Below are positions 16,232 to 25,078 of a stretch of DNA of 64,000 nt, piece after piece. Source of the stretch: UBA11574 sp963752565. GTDB taxonomy: Bacteria; Desulfobacterota; Desulfobacteria; Desulfobacterales; UBA11574. Every line of letters begins with the position of its first letter. Position 1 is the stretch's first letter. The notes under the pieces were generated by a model, which saw only the letters and a program-made list of their open reading frames with translations, was not told the DNA's origin and did not search any database. The DNA lies in the NCBI GenBank assembly GCA_963752565.1, contig CAVVZC010000003.1, forward strand, positions 751,752 to 815,751, in the 5' to 3' direction. The translations under genes were made by a program, and so were the position numbers.

Positions 16232-17584
16232 TTATGACTTTTTGTTTTTCTTTATCCGGTCAAACATCTTTAAAGCATCAAAATAATACCGCACTCTGAA
16301 TTCCACCCGACAATCGTTTTTCTTTTCACCATATTCAGTGTCCGGACCCCCCTCAATAAATCCCGCCTTCAACCGCAACTCCAGATTTGTAAACCCTGTA
16401 TATGAGAACTCCGGGGAAAGGGAATAACTTTTATCATTAAGGTTGTAGATCCAGGTAATTGACGGCGTGAAATAAAGAATATCAAAGGGTTCTTTCTGGC
16501 TAATACGCAAGTAAAGGTAATCTTGCATGGGATTTCGCCTGTTGTAGCCTTCTTCAGCAAATGATGCGGCATTTCTCAAAAGGCTATCATCGCCTGAAGC
16601 GAGAAACACATCATGACCCTTATTTGCAAAGGCAAAGAAATCCTCCATCTCACCGGCGGTGAATCCCGTTCCGTTCCGATAATACTCGCAAATGAAGGTA
16701 GTATCGTAGAGTGTGAGGTATCTGAGGCCCACAAGATAGCTTGTGGCATCAAATGTTTTGTCATACATTCTTCCATCGCTATCAATAAATTTCTTTTTGA
16801 AGTTATTTATAAACGCAAATTCACCATGTATTTCGAAATTTGGGGTGATATTTCGCGAAAAATCTAAACCAAATCTGGACGTTTTACTACCACCGGTGAG
16901 GAACATAAAATCTATATCAGTGTTATAGAAAAGAAGATACAGCTTGCCAGCGAAGTTAAGATTGTTTATATTTCCAAAATCCTCATTAATATCTTCATAA
17001 ACAGGGACGAAGACTGGGGTAAGAGTTGCGGTTTGTAAAGGCCCATTAAAACTCTTTGTGTAATTCGTTAATGCCATAATGAACCCTTCGCGAGGAAGGT
17101 TGGGATCCTCGGGATTTTTAGGTCTTTGCGCAAAGCCCACAAAGGTTTGGGCATAGCCTTTGCCCCAGTTTAATGTTATTTTGCCAAAATCAGCATTAAA
17201 ATACGGCGAAGGTTGCAGAGACACATATCCTTCGAAAATATTTACCTCTGCATCTGATTCGATTTCAGACTCAACAGCGTCAATATTTGTCCTCAGGAAA
17301 AAGCCTCCAATCCCTTTTTCATAACTTACATCCAATAAGAGTTCGAAATTATATTCATCTAACTTGCTTCTATTTGAACGATCATAAAATTCGAGGTTAT
17401 AGAAAGCCGCATCATCATCCAACCAATAAAATGTGGGCCGGAATTCTATATACCCACCAATGCTGTATGGCTTTTTTTCTATCTCTTTCTCTATTTCCGA
17501 CAAGTCAAAGGAATACTCTTCCTGGGCGAGGAGAAACTGAGGGAAAAGAATAAAGATTGATAGCAATATCTTAAGTAATTTCAA
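16232..17584 (-). CDS. Outer-membrane beta-barrel protein
   Basis: About 450 residues with a signal peptide (LLKILLSIFILFPQFLLA then QEE) and many alternating amphipathic strands rich in Tyr/Phe (SYSLSPEFSYTGFTNLELRL), ending in an aromatic-rich strand near the C-terminus (VEFRVRYYFDALKMFDR). The frame is open to an ATG at 17650, but that would put 20 odd residues before the signal peptide and overlap the upstream gene by 50 bp. A TTG at 17584, 16 bp after the upstream stop, fits better. It probably forms the outer-membrane part of the export system encoded upstream. Confidence 0.75.
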   Translation of the reverse strand: MKLLKILLSIFILFPQFLLAQEEYSFDLSEIEKEIEKKPYSIGGYIEFRPTFYWLDDDAAFYNLEFYDRSNRSKLDEYNFELLLDVSYEKGIGGFFLRTNIDAVESEIESDAEVNIFEGYVSLQPSPYFNADFGKITLNWGKGYAQTFVGFAQRPKNPEDPNLPREGFIMALTNYTKSFNGPLQTATLTPVFVPVYEDINEDFGNINNLNFAGKLYLLFYNTDIDFMFLTGGSKTSRFGLDFSRNITPNFEIHGEFAFINNFKKKFIDSDGRMYDKTFDATSYLVGLRYLTLYDTTFICEYYRNGTGFTAGEMEDFFAFANKGHDVFLASGDDSLLRNAASFAEEGYNRRNPMQDYLYLRISQKEPFDILYFTPSITWIYNLNDKSYSLSPEFSYTGFTNLELRLKAGFIEGGPDTEYGEKKNDCRVEFRVRYYFDALKMFDRIKKNKKS

Positions 17585-17600
17585 TTTCTTGATAACCCAT

Positions 17601-18335
17601 TTATCGCAGGGATTCCAGCTTGGACATGAATGTGAGTGTAAATACCTCATCTTTAAGCTTCACGGGCTTAACTTTTACAAAAATCATGATCGATTTGTAT
17701 CCCTTGTGAAGAGGGCTGTTGGTTTCGATGACAGAAGGACGGATAATGTTATCAACAAAGGCTTTGACCTCCTTGAAATGAAGGGTTTTAAGCAGTATCC
17801 CGGATGCGGCATAACATTCGATTTTGGTAGGAAGCAGTTTCTTATCATCGGCCCACATTTTAACCCTGTCGTAAGCAACAGATCTGGTCTTTGCTTTTAG
17901 GTGAAGAAGGTAGAGGCCTTTTTCTTTTTCCATTTTTTCACAGTTATATTCTTGGTTGTAGTCAAGTCTCATGATGTCCGCATTGTTGAAAATGCCCCCC
18001 GTTACGGACTGTAGGCTGGTTATGCGGATGGGTTTTCCCACATTTGGAATGTAAAGCCACATATTTTCTCCCACCCGAAGGGTAGATCGGCCTTTCTCAC
18101 TGGCAGGAGACAAAAAGACGGATGCAATCTTATCTTTTCCCTTTTTTACTGAATACATGATAAACGCTTTTGTTGAACCGTCAGGTTCAACATTGATCAG
18201 TTTGCGGTACATCTCAAAGCTTTCGGGGTTGAGGTTGCGGTCTACTTTTTCCAATAGCTCATTTCCGTCAATAGCAAAAGTCGAAGAACTCACTACCAAA
18301 AAAACCAGTATACTTCCTGTAATATATTTTATCAT
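17601..18335 (-). CDS. LolA-like outer-membrane lipoprotein-sorting protein
   Basis: A 244-residue periplasmic protein: signal peptide (IKYITGSILVFLVVSSSTFA), then ELLEKVDRNLNPESFEMYRK, and the central ENMWLYIPNVGKPIRI and SVTGGIFNNADIMRLDYNQE segments typical of LolA-like sorting proteins found next to FtsX-type ABC exporters. Its fold is a half-barrel that carries hydrophobic cargo. Position between an exporter and a beta-barrel suggests transport of a lipid or lipoprotein across the periplasm. Confidence 0.85.
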   Translation of the reverse strand: MIKYITGSILVFLVVSSSTFAIDGNELLEKVDRNLNPESFEMYRKLINVEPDGSTKAFIMYSVKKGKDKIASVFLSPASEKGRSTLRVGENMWLYIPNVGKPIRITSLQSVTGGIFNNADIMRLDYNQEYNCEKMEKEKGLYLLHLKAKTRSVAYDRVKMWADDKKLLPTKIECYAASGILLKTLHFKEVKAFVDNIIRPSVIETNSPLHKGYKSIMIFVKVKPVKLKDEVFTLTFMSKLESLR

Positions 18336-18358
18336 AATTTACCTCATATTAGTTTCCT

Positions 18359-18739
18359 TTAATTAAGGTCTTCAACAACGTTTTTTACAATACCTGATGC
18401 CTCGTGATGATCTATTCCCTTTTCATCCAAAGCTGATTTCATTTTATGGCCAAAATCACCTGCAACCACTACGTTAACATTTTTTGAGGCAAGAAGATCT
18501 GCAGCGTTTGGCCCGGCGCCCCTCACAGCATCACGAAACGGATTAGAAATAACCTCCAGGAGATTTCCACCCTTGTCAAAGATCAAATAATACGGAGCAT
18601 GTGCTGCCTTATCGCTTATTTGACTGTTTTCTGTTTTTTCAAGCGTTGCCACGGCAATTATTTGTGCCTGTTTGGGTTGGGCAAAAACAACGGTGCAAAG
18701 AAACAGGGCCAAACCAATTAGTATAATAATTTTTTTCAT
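18359..18739 (-). CDS. Exported NifX/NifB-type (Fe-Mo cofactor-binding-like) domain protein
   Basis: A 126-residue protein with a signal peptide (KKIIILIGLALFLCTVVFA) followed by a domain of the dinitrogenase iron-molybdenum cofactor family (KAAHAPYYLIFDKGGNLLEV ... GAGPNAADLLASKNVNVVVAGDFG). The family is normally cytosolic, so export is unusual. The ATG at 18739 gives the better signal peptide; an upstream start at 18751 is possible. GGAGAGAAAA lies upstream. It sits inside the ABC-exporter/LolA/beta-barrel operon. Function unknown; metal-cluster handling is a guess. Confidence 0.75.
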   Translation of the reverse strand: MKKIIILIGLALFLCTVVFAQPKQAQIIAVATLEKTENSQISDKAAHAPYYLIFDKGGNLLEVISNPFRDAVRGAGPNAADLLASKNVNVVVAGDFGHKMKSALDEKGIDHHEASGIVKNVVEDLN

Positions 18740-18840
18740 TTTTCTCTCCAACTGTGGATTATTAAGCCATAAAGTAAAGCTCTTCAGCGAAGCTTCATCT
18801 TTGTTTGTATTTTCGTGTTATCGTTATTATGCCTTCAATT

Positions 18841-20094
18841 CTACACATGTCTTAACGCATCAACCGGCTCCATCTTTGAAGCCTTGTAAGCCGGCTGCAG
18901 GGCAGCGAAACCCGAAACCAAAAGTACAATGGCGGACACCCAACACAGTTCAGAGAAATTAATGGCTGGAGACAGGATGAGATCGTCCATTCGACCAAAA
19001 GAGAACCGAATCTTATAGATATTCAATATGTAAATCCCTCCAAGGCCGATAACATTTCCAAGAAGGGTGCTGATTACCCCGAGGGAAAATCCTTCAGCTA
19101 AAAACAGGATCATAATTTTTCCGGGCGAGGTTCCAATGGCAGACATAGTTCCGATTTCTCTGATCCTTTCATAGACCGACATGATCATGACGTTTAGAAT
19201 ACTGATAAGAACAATAGCGATCATAATGATTTTCATGGAAACGGTCATAAGATCGATCATTTTGGCAATATTATTAAAGGGCGACAGATTTTCCCATGTA
19301 TGAATTTCAAAAGCGGGTTTCCCTTTGGGGTTTTTGTATCGGGCAAGGCCGGACTTCAGATCGGCAAAAACGGTATCAAGCTTATCGAAGTTTTTTAACC
19401 GTATGGCAACTTCCGTGACCTCAGGTTCTTTCATGCGAAGCAGGGCTTGTGCATCATCAATATGCATATAACCCTCTTTGCCCTGGGGACCCAGTACATC
19501 CTCTATAATCCCGGCTACGATAAAGTTTAGGCCATTCACAGAGCCCTCCCTATTATTGGCAACAACAACTACTGAGTCCTCTTCCTTTATTTTCATTCCT
19601 TTTGCTAACTTCTCAGGAATAATGACCTCCCCTGTCTTTATAAAAATCTCACCCTTATTCTTGTCCTTTAACAGGATGCGGTCCCCAATGGCAGGGCAAA
19701 CTTTAACCTCTTTTTCAGGATCTATGGCGTTAATGCGGATATTGGTTGTCTCGGTAAAATTGCTCAGCATGGCTCCCAACTTTATCCTTGGGGCATAGGC
19801 AGACACTTCAGGTTGTTGCATGAGAATTTCCTCGATTTTCTTATATCCTTTCTGATTTAGATTTAAATTCAAAGGCATTGTATCGATGGAGGAAACGTAT
19901 CCTCTCTTATGGATCTGCATTTGGGCCAGATTGGAGTCCGTTATCTGGCCAATCATCATGCCCTTAAATGACCCGGAAAGGCCTGAAAAGAGTATAACCA
20001 TCACAACACCCACCATGATCAACAGAGAAGTAAGAAGTGTTCTCCTCCTGTAACGCTTTAGATTTCGTAAGGCTATTTTGAAAGTATTAATCAT
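18841..20094 (-). CDS. FtsX/MacB-type ABC transporter permease
   Basis: A 417-residue permease: one N-terminal membrane helix (RRTLLTSLLIMVGVVMVILF), a large periplasmic MacB-PCD region, and three C-terminal helices around the FtsX core (SVYERIREIGTMSAIGTS), ending LQPAYKASKMEPVDALRHV. The start overlaps the ATPase stop by 4 bp, so they form one transporter. Such systems extract lipoproteins or other envelope molecules using mechanical work. Confidence 0.92.
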   Translation of the reverse strand: MINTFKIALRNLKRYRRRTLLTSLLIMVGVVMVILFSGLSGSFKGMMIGQITDSNLAQMQIHKRGYVSSIDTMPLNLNLNQKGYKKIEEILMQQPEVSAYAPRIKLGAMLSNFTETTNIRINAIDPEKEVKVCPAIGDRILLKDKNKGEIFIKTGEVIIPEKLAKGMKIKEEDSVVVVANNREGSVNGLNFIVAGIIEDVLGPQGKEGYMHIDDAQALLRMKEPEVTEVAIRLKNFDKLDTVFADLKSGLARYKNPKGKPAFEIHTWENLSPFNNIAKMIDLMTVSMKIIMIAIVLISILNVMIMSVYERIREIGTMSAIGTSPGKIMILFLAEGFSLGVISTLLGNVIGLGGIYILNIYKIRFSFGRMDDLILSPAINFSELCWVSAIVLLVSGFAALQPAYKASKMEPVDALRHV

Positions 20095-20798
20095 TGGGTT
20101 TCCTTCCTGTCTGAAATTTGCTCCGTATGAATCAGCCTGCCATCTTCCAGGGTGTGAATAACTTCCGCCTCATGCATGATCCTTGGGTCATGGGTCGAAA
20201 AGATAAATGTGGTTCCAAAATCGTCTCGCATCCGCCTCATGAGTCGAATCACGTTCAGGGCTGTGTTGTGATCAAGGTTCGCCGTGGGTTCATCTGCCAA
20301 TACGATTTTTGGCCGCGTCACCAGAGCACGGGCCACAGCCACCCTCTGCTTCTGGCCGCCTGAAAGCTGGTCGGGAAACTTGTCTTTTTGCTCTAACATC
20401 TCGACTGCTTCAAGGACATTCAAGATCATGTCCTCTTGTTTTGACTTCGATTCGTTCTTTATCATCACGAGAGGATATTCAATATTCTCGTAGGCGGTCA
20501 GCACAGGAAAAAGGTTGAATGCCTGGAAAATAAACCCCAGCACTGAACCCCTGAAAGCCGCAGCCTCTTTTCGCTTAAGAGCACTCACCGCCTCCCCGGA
20601 CACCACTAGCTTCCCTGTTGTCGGTTTGTCCAGACATCCAACAAGGTTTAGAAGCGTGGTCTTACCACATCCCGAAGGCCCAACGAAGGAGACAAAGGAA
20701 GCTGGCTCAATTTCGAAATTCAAGCCTTTTAACGCCTCCACCTTAACTTCTCCGCTTAGATATGTCTTTGATACATCCTCAGCTATTACTAAACTCAT
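20091..20798 (-). CDS. LolD/MacB-type ABC transporter ATPase
   Basis: A 235-residue ATPase with Walker A (GPSGCGKTT), Q-loop (FIFQAFNLFPVLTAYEN), ABC signature LSGGQKQRVAVARAL, Walker B (KIVLADEPTANLD) and H-loop (FIFSTHDPRI). It partners the permease at 18841-20094. AGAAAGAGGTAAATT precedes the ATG. About 80 bp separate it from the permease-half genes upstream on the same strand. Confidence 0.93.
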   Translation of the reverse strand: MSLVIAEDVSKTYLSGEVKVEALKGLNFEIEPASFVSFVGPSGCGKTTLLNLVGCLDKPTTGKLVVSGEAVSALKRKEAAAFRGSVLGFIFQAFNLFPVLTAYENIEYPLVMIKNESKSKQEDMILNVLEAVEMLEQKDKFPDQLSGGQKQRVAVARALVTRPKIVLADEPTANLDHNTALNVIRLMRRMRDDFGTTFIFSTHDPRIMHEAEVIHTLEDGRLIHTEQISDRKETQ

Positions 20799-20875
20799 AA
20801 TTTACCTCTTTCTGTGCCTACATATGAATCCTTTACGCATACAGCCCATAACAACCAAGTTCATTGATGTGAGAT

Positions 20876-21376
20876 TCATTTATCGATCTTTTGAATGATG
20901 TGTCCCTGTATAATAGAAGCAATAATGATATACCCTGTAAGTATGATGACGAATGGTATTTTAAAATAGTAAACCATCAAGGGCAATAGCGGAATTTTTA
21001 TAGCCCTGTTATACAAAAATGCTGCAATCAAACCACTCTTCATGCCTTGATTTCGAAGATCTCGCAAAAGAGGATACCACGCATAAACAGGGCCATGACT
21101 CAGTATTCCTGTAAATATAGCTAAAAACCATCCTTTAATTCCAGATCCTTTCCCGACATACTTTGATACTGTCCTGGGAGTAACAAAATAATTCATAATG
21201 CCCATAAAGAGTATAATAAGTAATAAGGATGGCACGATTTGAATAAGCGCATCTGCGCTTACCTTTAAAGATTTCTCTATGTTTTCGGGCTGGGGAAAAA
21301 ACAGCAGAAAATAGATAAAGACGACAGTCCCTAAAAAATATATTCCATTATATTTGGCGCCATTTCTTTTTTTCAC
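20876..21376 (-). CDS. Membrane permease, C-terminal-half type (COG0701/DUF318-like)
   Basis: A 166-residue membrane protein with about four hydrophobic segments (TVVFIYFLLFFPQPE, ALIQIVPSLLLIILFMGIMN) and the motif KGWFLAIFTGILSHGPVYAW then NRAIKIPLLPLMVYYF, as in the half-size permeases of the COG0701/ArsP-like family. It follows a second half-size permease gene with 25 bp between them. The two probably assemble into one transporter. Substrate unknown. Confidence 0.75.
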   Translation of the reverse strand: MKKRNGAKYNGIYFLGTVVFIYFLLFFPQPENIEKSLKVSADALIQIVPSLLLIILFMGIMNYFVTPRTVSKYVGKGSGIKGWFLAIFTGILSHGPVYAWYPLLRDLRNQGMKSGLIAAFLYNRAIKIPLLPLMVYYFKIPFVIILTGYIIIASIIQGHIIQKIDK

Positions 21377-21401
21377 CCTATCTTTTCTATCTCCATTTCT
21401 A

Positions 21402-21851
21402 TCATTGAATTATTACCAATGTCTTAACAGTTGCTATTGAAACCAGGATAGCTAAAATATAGCCTAAAATATTTCTGACACACGCGAACCGTCTCCCCAA
21501 AACGGTTGCTTCAGCAGGAAATTGAATGATACCGACCGTAACCCATGCCACGAGAAATGATGTTATTGCAATGAGGCTGACATTTTCTTTCACCAGTTCT
21601 CCTCCTATAATGTAACTGTTAACAGGATTTCCGGTAGAAATACTGCCAATTAATGCGCCAATTACAGTATCTCGCAGAAATTCTCCCGTAAATACGGCAG
21701 AAAGCATCTGCTTTGATACAAATGTTCTGAAAAGTCCAAAAACTAAGATGACACCCAGTATAATAGGTAATGAGGTTCCGAAACTTTTAAAGGCTTTAAA
21801 TAAAGCTGAGACGATATCTTTCTTTTCATCGTTTTGTTTTCTGTTAGTCAT
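21402..21851 (-). CDS. Membrane permease, N-terminal-half type (COG0701/DUF318-like)
   Basis: A 149-residue membrane protein with a soluble N-terminus and four hydrophobic segments. The motif GALIGSISTGNPVNSYIIGG resembles the glycine-rich membrane loop of COG0701 permeases, and VGIIQFPAEATVLGRRFA follows. First gene of the minus-strand block that runs through an ABC exporter, LolA-like protein and beta-barrel. Pairing with the next gene is inferred from size and adjacency. Confidence 0.75.
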   Translation of the reverse strand: MTNRKQNDEKKDIVSALFKAFKSFGTSLPIILGVILVFGLFRTFVSKQMLSAVFTGEFLRDTVIGALIGSISTGNPVNSYIIGGELVKENVSLIAITSFLVAWVTVGIIQFPAEATVLGRRFACVRNILGYILAILVSIATVKTLVIIQ

Positions 21852-21984
21852 GGATCCTTCCTTGCTGGCGACTCGCTGGAGAATTATCAGAATTTGCCCT
21901 TTTCCTTTTGAAATTGATCTTTGGGCATAGACATCTTTCCTTCACCTTTATTTCTGATATAAATCTAATTTTTGTTAACTCAGG

Positions 21985-22455
21985 CTAATCCACAACTAAA
22001 ACCGAAATATCCTTTGCTGTATTGAATACTTTTTGTGAAACACTCCCTAGAATAAAATCCTTAATTCCGGAAAGTCCCCTTTTCCCCATAACGACGACAT
22101 GATAACCGGCCTTGGCTTCTCTTATGATATCTCTTGCAATTCCCTTTTTTTTTATTTCTGATTTTTTTGTGATATTCTTTTCTTCGAATTTTGCATCCAA
22201 AAGTATTCTTTTGGCTTTTTGCATGGCCTCATTAACCAGCTTCTTTTTTTTCTCTTCCAGCAAGCAAAAAGAGCTCTGTTGGGATGTAAAATAAGGGGTT
22301 AACTCCGGACTGTTCATTGCGCACAAGGTTGCAGTGTCTGGAATTACATTAAATAGCGTAATTGTATTATCAGGTGTAAAAAAATTAGCCACAAATTCAA
22401 CTGCTCGCCTAGCGTTTTCAGAATCATCAATTGCCAATAATATTTTTTTCTCCAT
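21985..22455 (-). CDS. Universal stress protein
   Basis: A 156-residue Usp domain: EKKILLAIDDSENARRAVEF start and VVMGKRGLSGIKDFILGSVS, a full nucleotide-binding loop. The GTG nine bases upstream is in frame but abuts the Shine-Dalgarno GGAGGG; the ATG at 22455 has correct spacing. Separate from the permease block by about 130 bp. No island-type dyad or RpoN promoter was found upstream. Confidence 0.9.
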   Translation of the reverse strand: MEKKILLAIDDSENARRAVEFVANFFTPDNTITLFNVIPDTATLCAMNSPELTPYFTSQQSSFCLLEEKKKKLVNEAMQKAKRILLDAKFEEKNITKKSEIKKKGIARDIIREAKAGYHVVVMGKRGLSGIKDFILGSVSQKVFNTAKDISVLVVD

Positions 22456-22699
22456 GGGTAGCACCCTCCTTTAAGGTGTTATATGCCTCTGTATTCATTA
22501 TACCAAGTTAGATTATATCCTATTCACAGTATTTTAATCCTTACACATCATCTCACTATTTTGTTTAGGTTTTTGATCAACCAAGTAGAGATTCTTCAAA
22601 CTACATAACAACTAAGGTTTTGCGAGACCGGCTAAAAAGTTATTCGTGAGGAGGAACAAAATCTTCTATCCTGCCCTTTGTTGTGGCTCAAAAACTGCC

Positions 22700-23302
22700 T
22701 TAAAAATCATAATCATAGGCATCGTCGTGGGCTGGTCTGACGTCTTTCATCATAACAACAACACCCACAGGCATATTTTCCCTGTCCTTGACCATGTTCG
22801 GAATTTCTGCAACACGATAGAACCCTGCTCTGTTAAAAGCATGGATTGCAGCAGTGCTAAGTTCGGGAATTTCGACAATGAGTTTTTCGATCCCAAGTTT
22901 GTACGCGATGTCCACGAGCTCATTAATCATCAGATGCCCCAGACCAACATCCCGGTACTCTTTGTGCACAAAAACCCGCACGGTACCCAGATGGTGTTTC
23001 CAGCCAGACCGGCGGCGGTTGATCGTTGCATCGCCAATAATAGCATTATCTTTTATTGCCAAAATGGGCAGCGTCTTTTCGTAGTCAAGATTTTTCGCCC
23101 ATTTTTCTACAAGGAGTCTGCTGGATACATCGTCACGCAAATACCTTGAATCTTCTTTGGGAATCGCTTTGAAAAACTCATACAACGCATCCTGGTCTTC
23201 CGCCACCATAGGACGCAGAAGAACCTTAGTCCCGTTTTTAAGTTCTGTCTCTTTCTGATACGTGTTAATATCTATTTTCGGATACATGTCTCGGTCTGCC
23301 AT
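22700..23302 (-). CDS. GNAT-family N-acetyltransferase
   Basis: A 200-residue acetyltransferase: NGTKVLLRPMVAEDQDALYE at the N-terminus, ILAIKDNAIIGDATI, then VRVFVHKEYRDVGLGHLMIN with an acetyl-CoA loop (RDVGLG) and STAAIHAFNRAGFYRVA for motif B. Lysine-acetylating enzymes of this type exist, but the substrate is not readable here. AAAAGGAGGTAATCTTC precedes the ATG. It is transcribed from the minus-strand RpoN promoter at 23461-23475, divergent from the Mrp-like locus, so it belongs to the island regulon. Confidence 0.88.
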   Translation of the reverse strand: MADRDMYPKIDINTYQKETELKNGTKVLLRPMVAEDQDALYEFFKAIPKEDSRYLRDDVSSRLLVEKWAKNLDYEKTLPILAIKDNAIIGDATINRRRSGWKHHLGTVRVFVHKEYRDVGLGHLMINELVDIAYKLGIEKLIVEIPELSTAAIHAFNRAGFYRVAEIPNMVKDRENMPVGVVVMMKDVRPAHDDAYDYDF

Positions 23303-23460
23303 GAAGATTACCTCCTTTTAACCCTTAAGGGCATGTTGATATTTTTTGCTCCCCTCACGAAAAAATTATTTTATATGTGGCTCGTAATATAATTTAAAAG
23401 AGACTCTTCAAAAGATATTAATTGATCTTACTGTTTTTCCCTGACCTAACTTCCTGATGT

Positions 23461-23475
23461 GCATGGATCATGCCA
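23461..23475 (-). promoter_or_regulatory. Sigma-54 promoter (minus strand)
   Basis: On the minus strand TGGCATGATCCATGC. Its 5' end is 101 bp from the nearest dyad (23559-23576). It drives the acetyltransferase at 22700-23302. Confidence 0.7.
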
Positions 23476-23558
23476 CCAAGTCATGATCTGAAAAAATAAT
23501 AAAATTCCAAACAGTTAATATCATTATCACCTGTGATTAATTCTTCTGGGCAGTCAAA

Positions 23559-23599
23559 TTTAGAAATTTTGCGAAATTTCTTTTCGCAATTTTTCTAAA
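23559..23599. promoter_or_regulatory. Paired enhancer dyads shared by divergent promoters
   Basis: TTTAGAAATTTTGCGAAA at 23559 and TTTCGCAATTTTTCTAAA at 23582, 23 bp apart and nearly inverted copies of each other. They lie between divergent RpoN promoters at 23461-23475 and 23740-23754. Confidence 0.75.
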
Positions 23600-23739
23600 T
23601 CAAATGGATTATCACGGATAATATCAGTGGAAATATAATTTTTAAGGTGATGTTTTTGGTATCAGTGAGAAGGGCGCAGGGCTTAAAAGCAGAAGACACA
23701 AGGGTTATTTCATAGTTATATCCATATACTGTTTTCGGG

Positions 23740-23754
23740 TGGTACATTTCATGC
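23740..23754 (+). promoter_or_regulatory. Sigma-54 promoter
   Basis: TGGTACATTTCATGC, one mismatch in the -24 box relative to its siblings; 158 bp downstream of the nearest dyad, 64 bp before the Mrp-like frame. Confidence 0.65.
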
Positions 23755-23817
23755 ATAAAGCTAGGTAGAAAGAAAAGTCACAATGGTTATTTAATAATTA
23801 TATGAAGGGGGTGTGTT

Positions 23818-24990
23818 ATGAGTAATTTACCCAAGGATTTCGATCCTCCATATCGAAAGAATATGGATTCCGGGGCGGCTGAACAAGACAGGGTCATTGA
23901 CGATTTCCCGTCCTTTAATCCAGCATAAGTACATCGTTACGAGTAACAAACGGGGCGTCGGGAAAACAAGCCTTGCTGTCAATTTAGCAGTTGTCCTTTC
24001 CAAAAGAAAGGTGAAAGTCGGCCTGATCGATCTTGATCTTCATGGCACAAATATTTCCAATATGCTCGGGCTCCAAGGAATTTATGAAACCGATGTAGAT
24101 AAGCAAGTTTGTCCCCGAATCCTATTCAGATTATCTGAAAGTGATATCTATTGAATCCATTATGAAGGATGTGAACCAGACCGTGATCTGGCGAGGGGAC
24201 TTGAAAAGCCATGTCATTCGCCAGTTCATTGCTGACGTAAGTTGGGGAGACTTGGATTATCTTATCATCGATTCCATATCGGGTACGGGTGATGAACCGC
24301 TCGCCGTGGCTCAAGCGATCCAGGATGCCAAAGTCATTTTCGTTTCAGCCCCCGAGAAGGAATATCTGCCTCGTGTCAGAAAACAAGTCAGAGAATTGAT
24401 TAATTTATACGAAAACGCCCAAAATTCTATTTTGGGTTTCGTAGAAAATATGAGCGGTTTATTTTGTAAAAATTGCGACAAAACCGCGGAAGGAATGATC
24501 AGAGAATCAAATATCATGCAATGTCCGCTACTTAGGTCGGATTCCCCTTGATCCTCACATGCCGTATTGCACTGCAGCAGGGCAATCTTATCTGGAGAAA
24601 TATCCGAATTCCGAAGCAGCACATGGATATGAATTAATTGTCGATAAAATTATTGAAGACAGCCGTTCACAAAAATCTGTGATCACAAAGATTGCCATTC
24701 CAATATCCGAAGATCGGCTTTTTCCATCTTTTGGTAAGGCAACCGAATTTGCCGTTTTCCATATACAAAATCAGCAAATAATAAAAAAGGAAATCTTGCA
24801 CCCACCTTCTCATGCACCGAATGTGTTCCCCGATTGGCTTCACGATTTGGGGGTTAGCACTATCATCGCAGGGAACATGGGCCCTAAGGCCATGGAGAAT
24901 TTTAGAGCAAAGGGAACCACCGTCATCACCGGCTCCTCTAGTACAAGCCCTGATGAACTGGTTCAACAGCACCTTTCTCGAAACCGGTAA
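23818..24990 (+). pseudogene. Decayed Mrp/NBP35-type ATPase with C-terminal NifX-type domain
   Basis: Four frame segments follow one another (23818-23928, 23897-24154, 24141-24551, 24559-24990) and together match the intact paralogue at 32536. The P-loop reads SNKRGVGKTS (paralogue SGKGGVGKSS), the Walker B region IIDSISGTGDEPL (paralogue IIDSPPGTGDEPL). The region after FVENMSGLFCKNC is shortened, and the last segment is a NifX-type domain (SFGKATEFAVFH ... GVSTIIAGNMGPKAME). At least three indels plus damaged motifs argue for real decay rather than base-calling error alone. GAAGGGGGTGTGTT precedes the ATG. Confidence 0.75.
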
Positions 24991-25078
24991 GGATATCTCT
25001 TTTAATTTGAGCAGAATAAGAAGGTATATGGACTGGTCTCGGAAATTAAAGGCCGAGCAGAACGTCTAAGAGGAAAAA

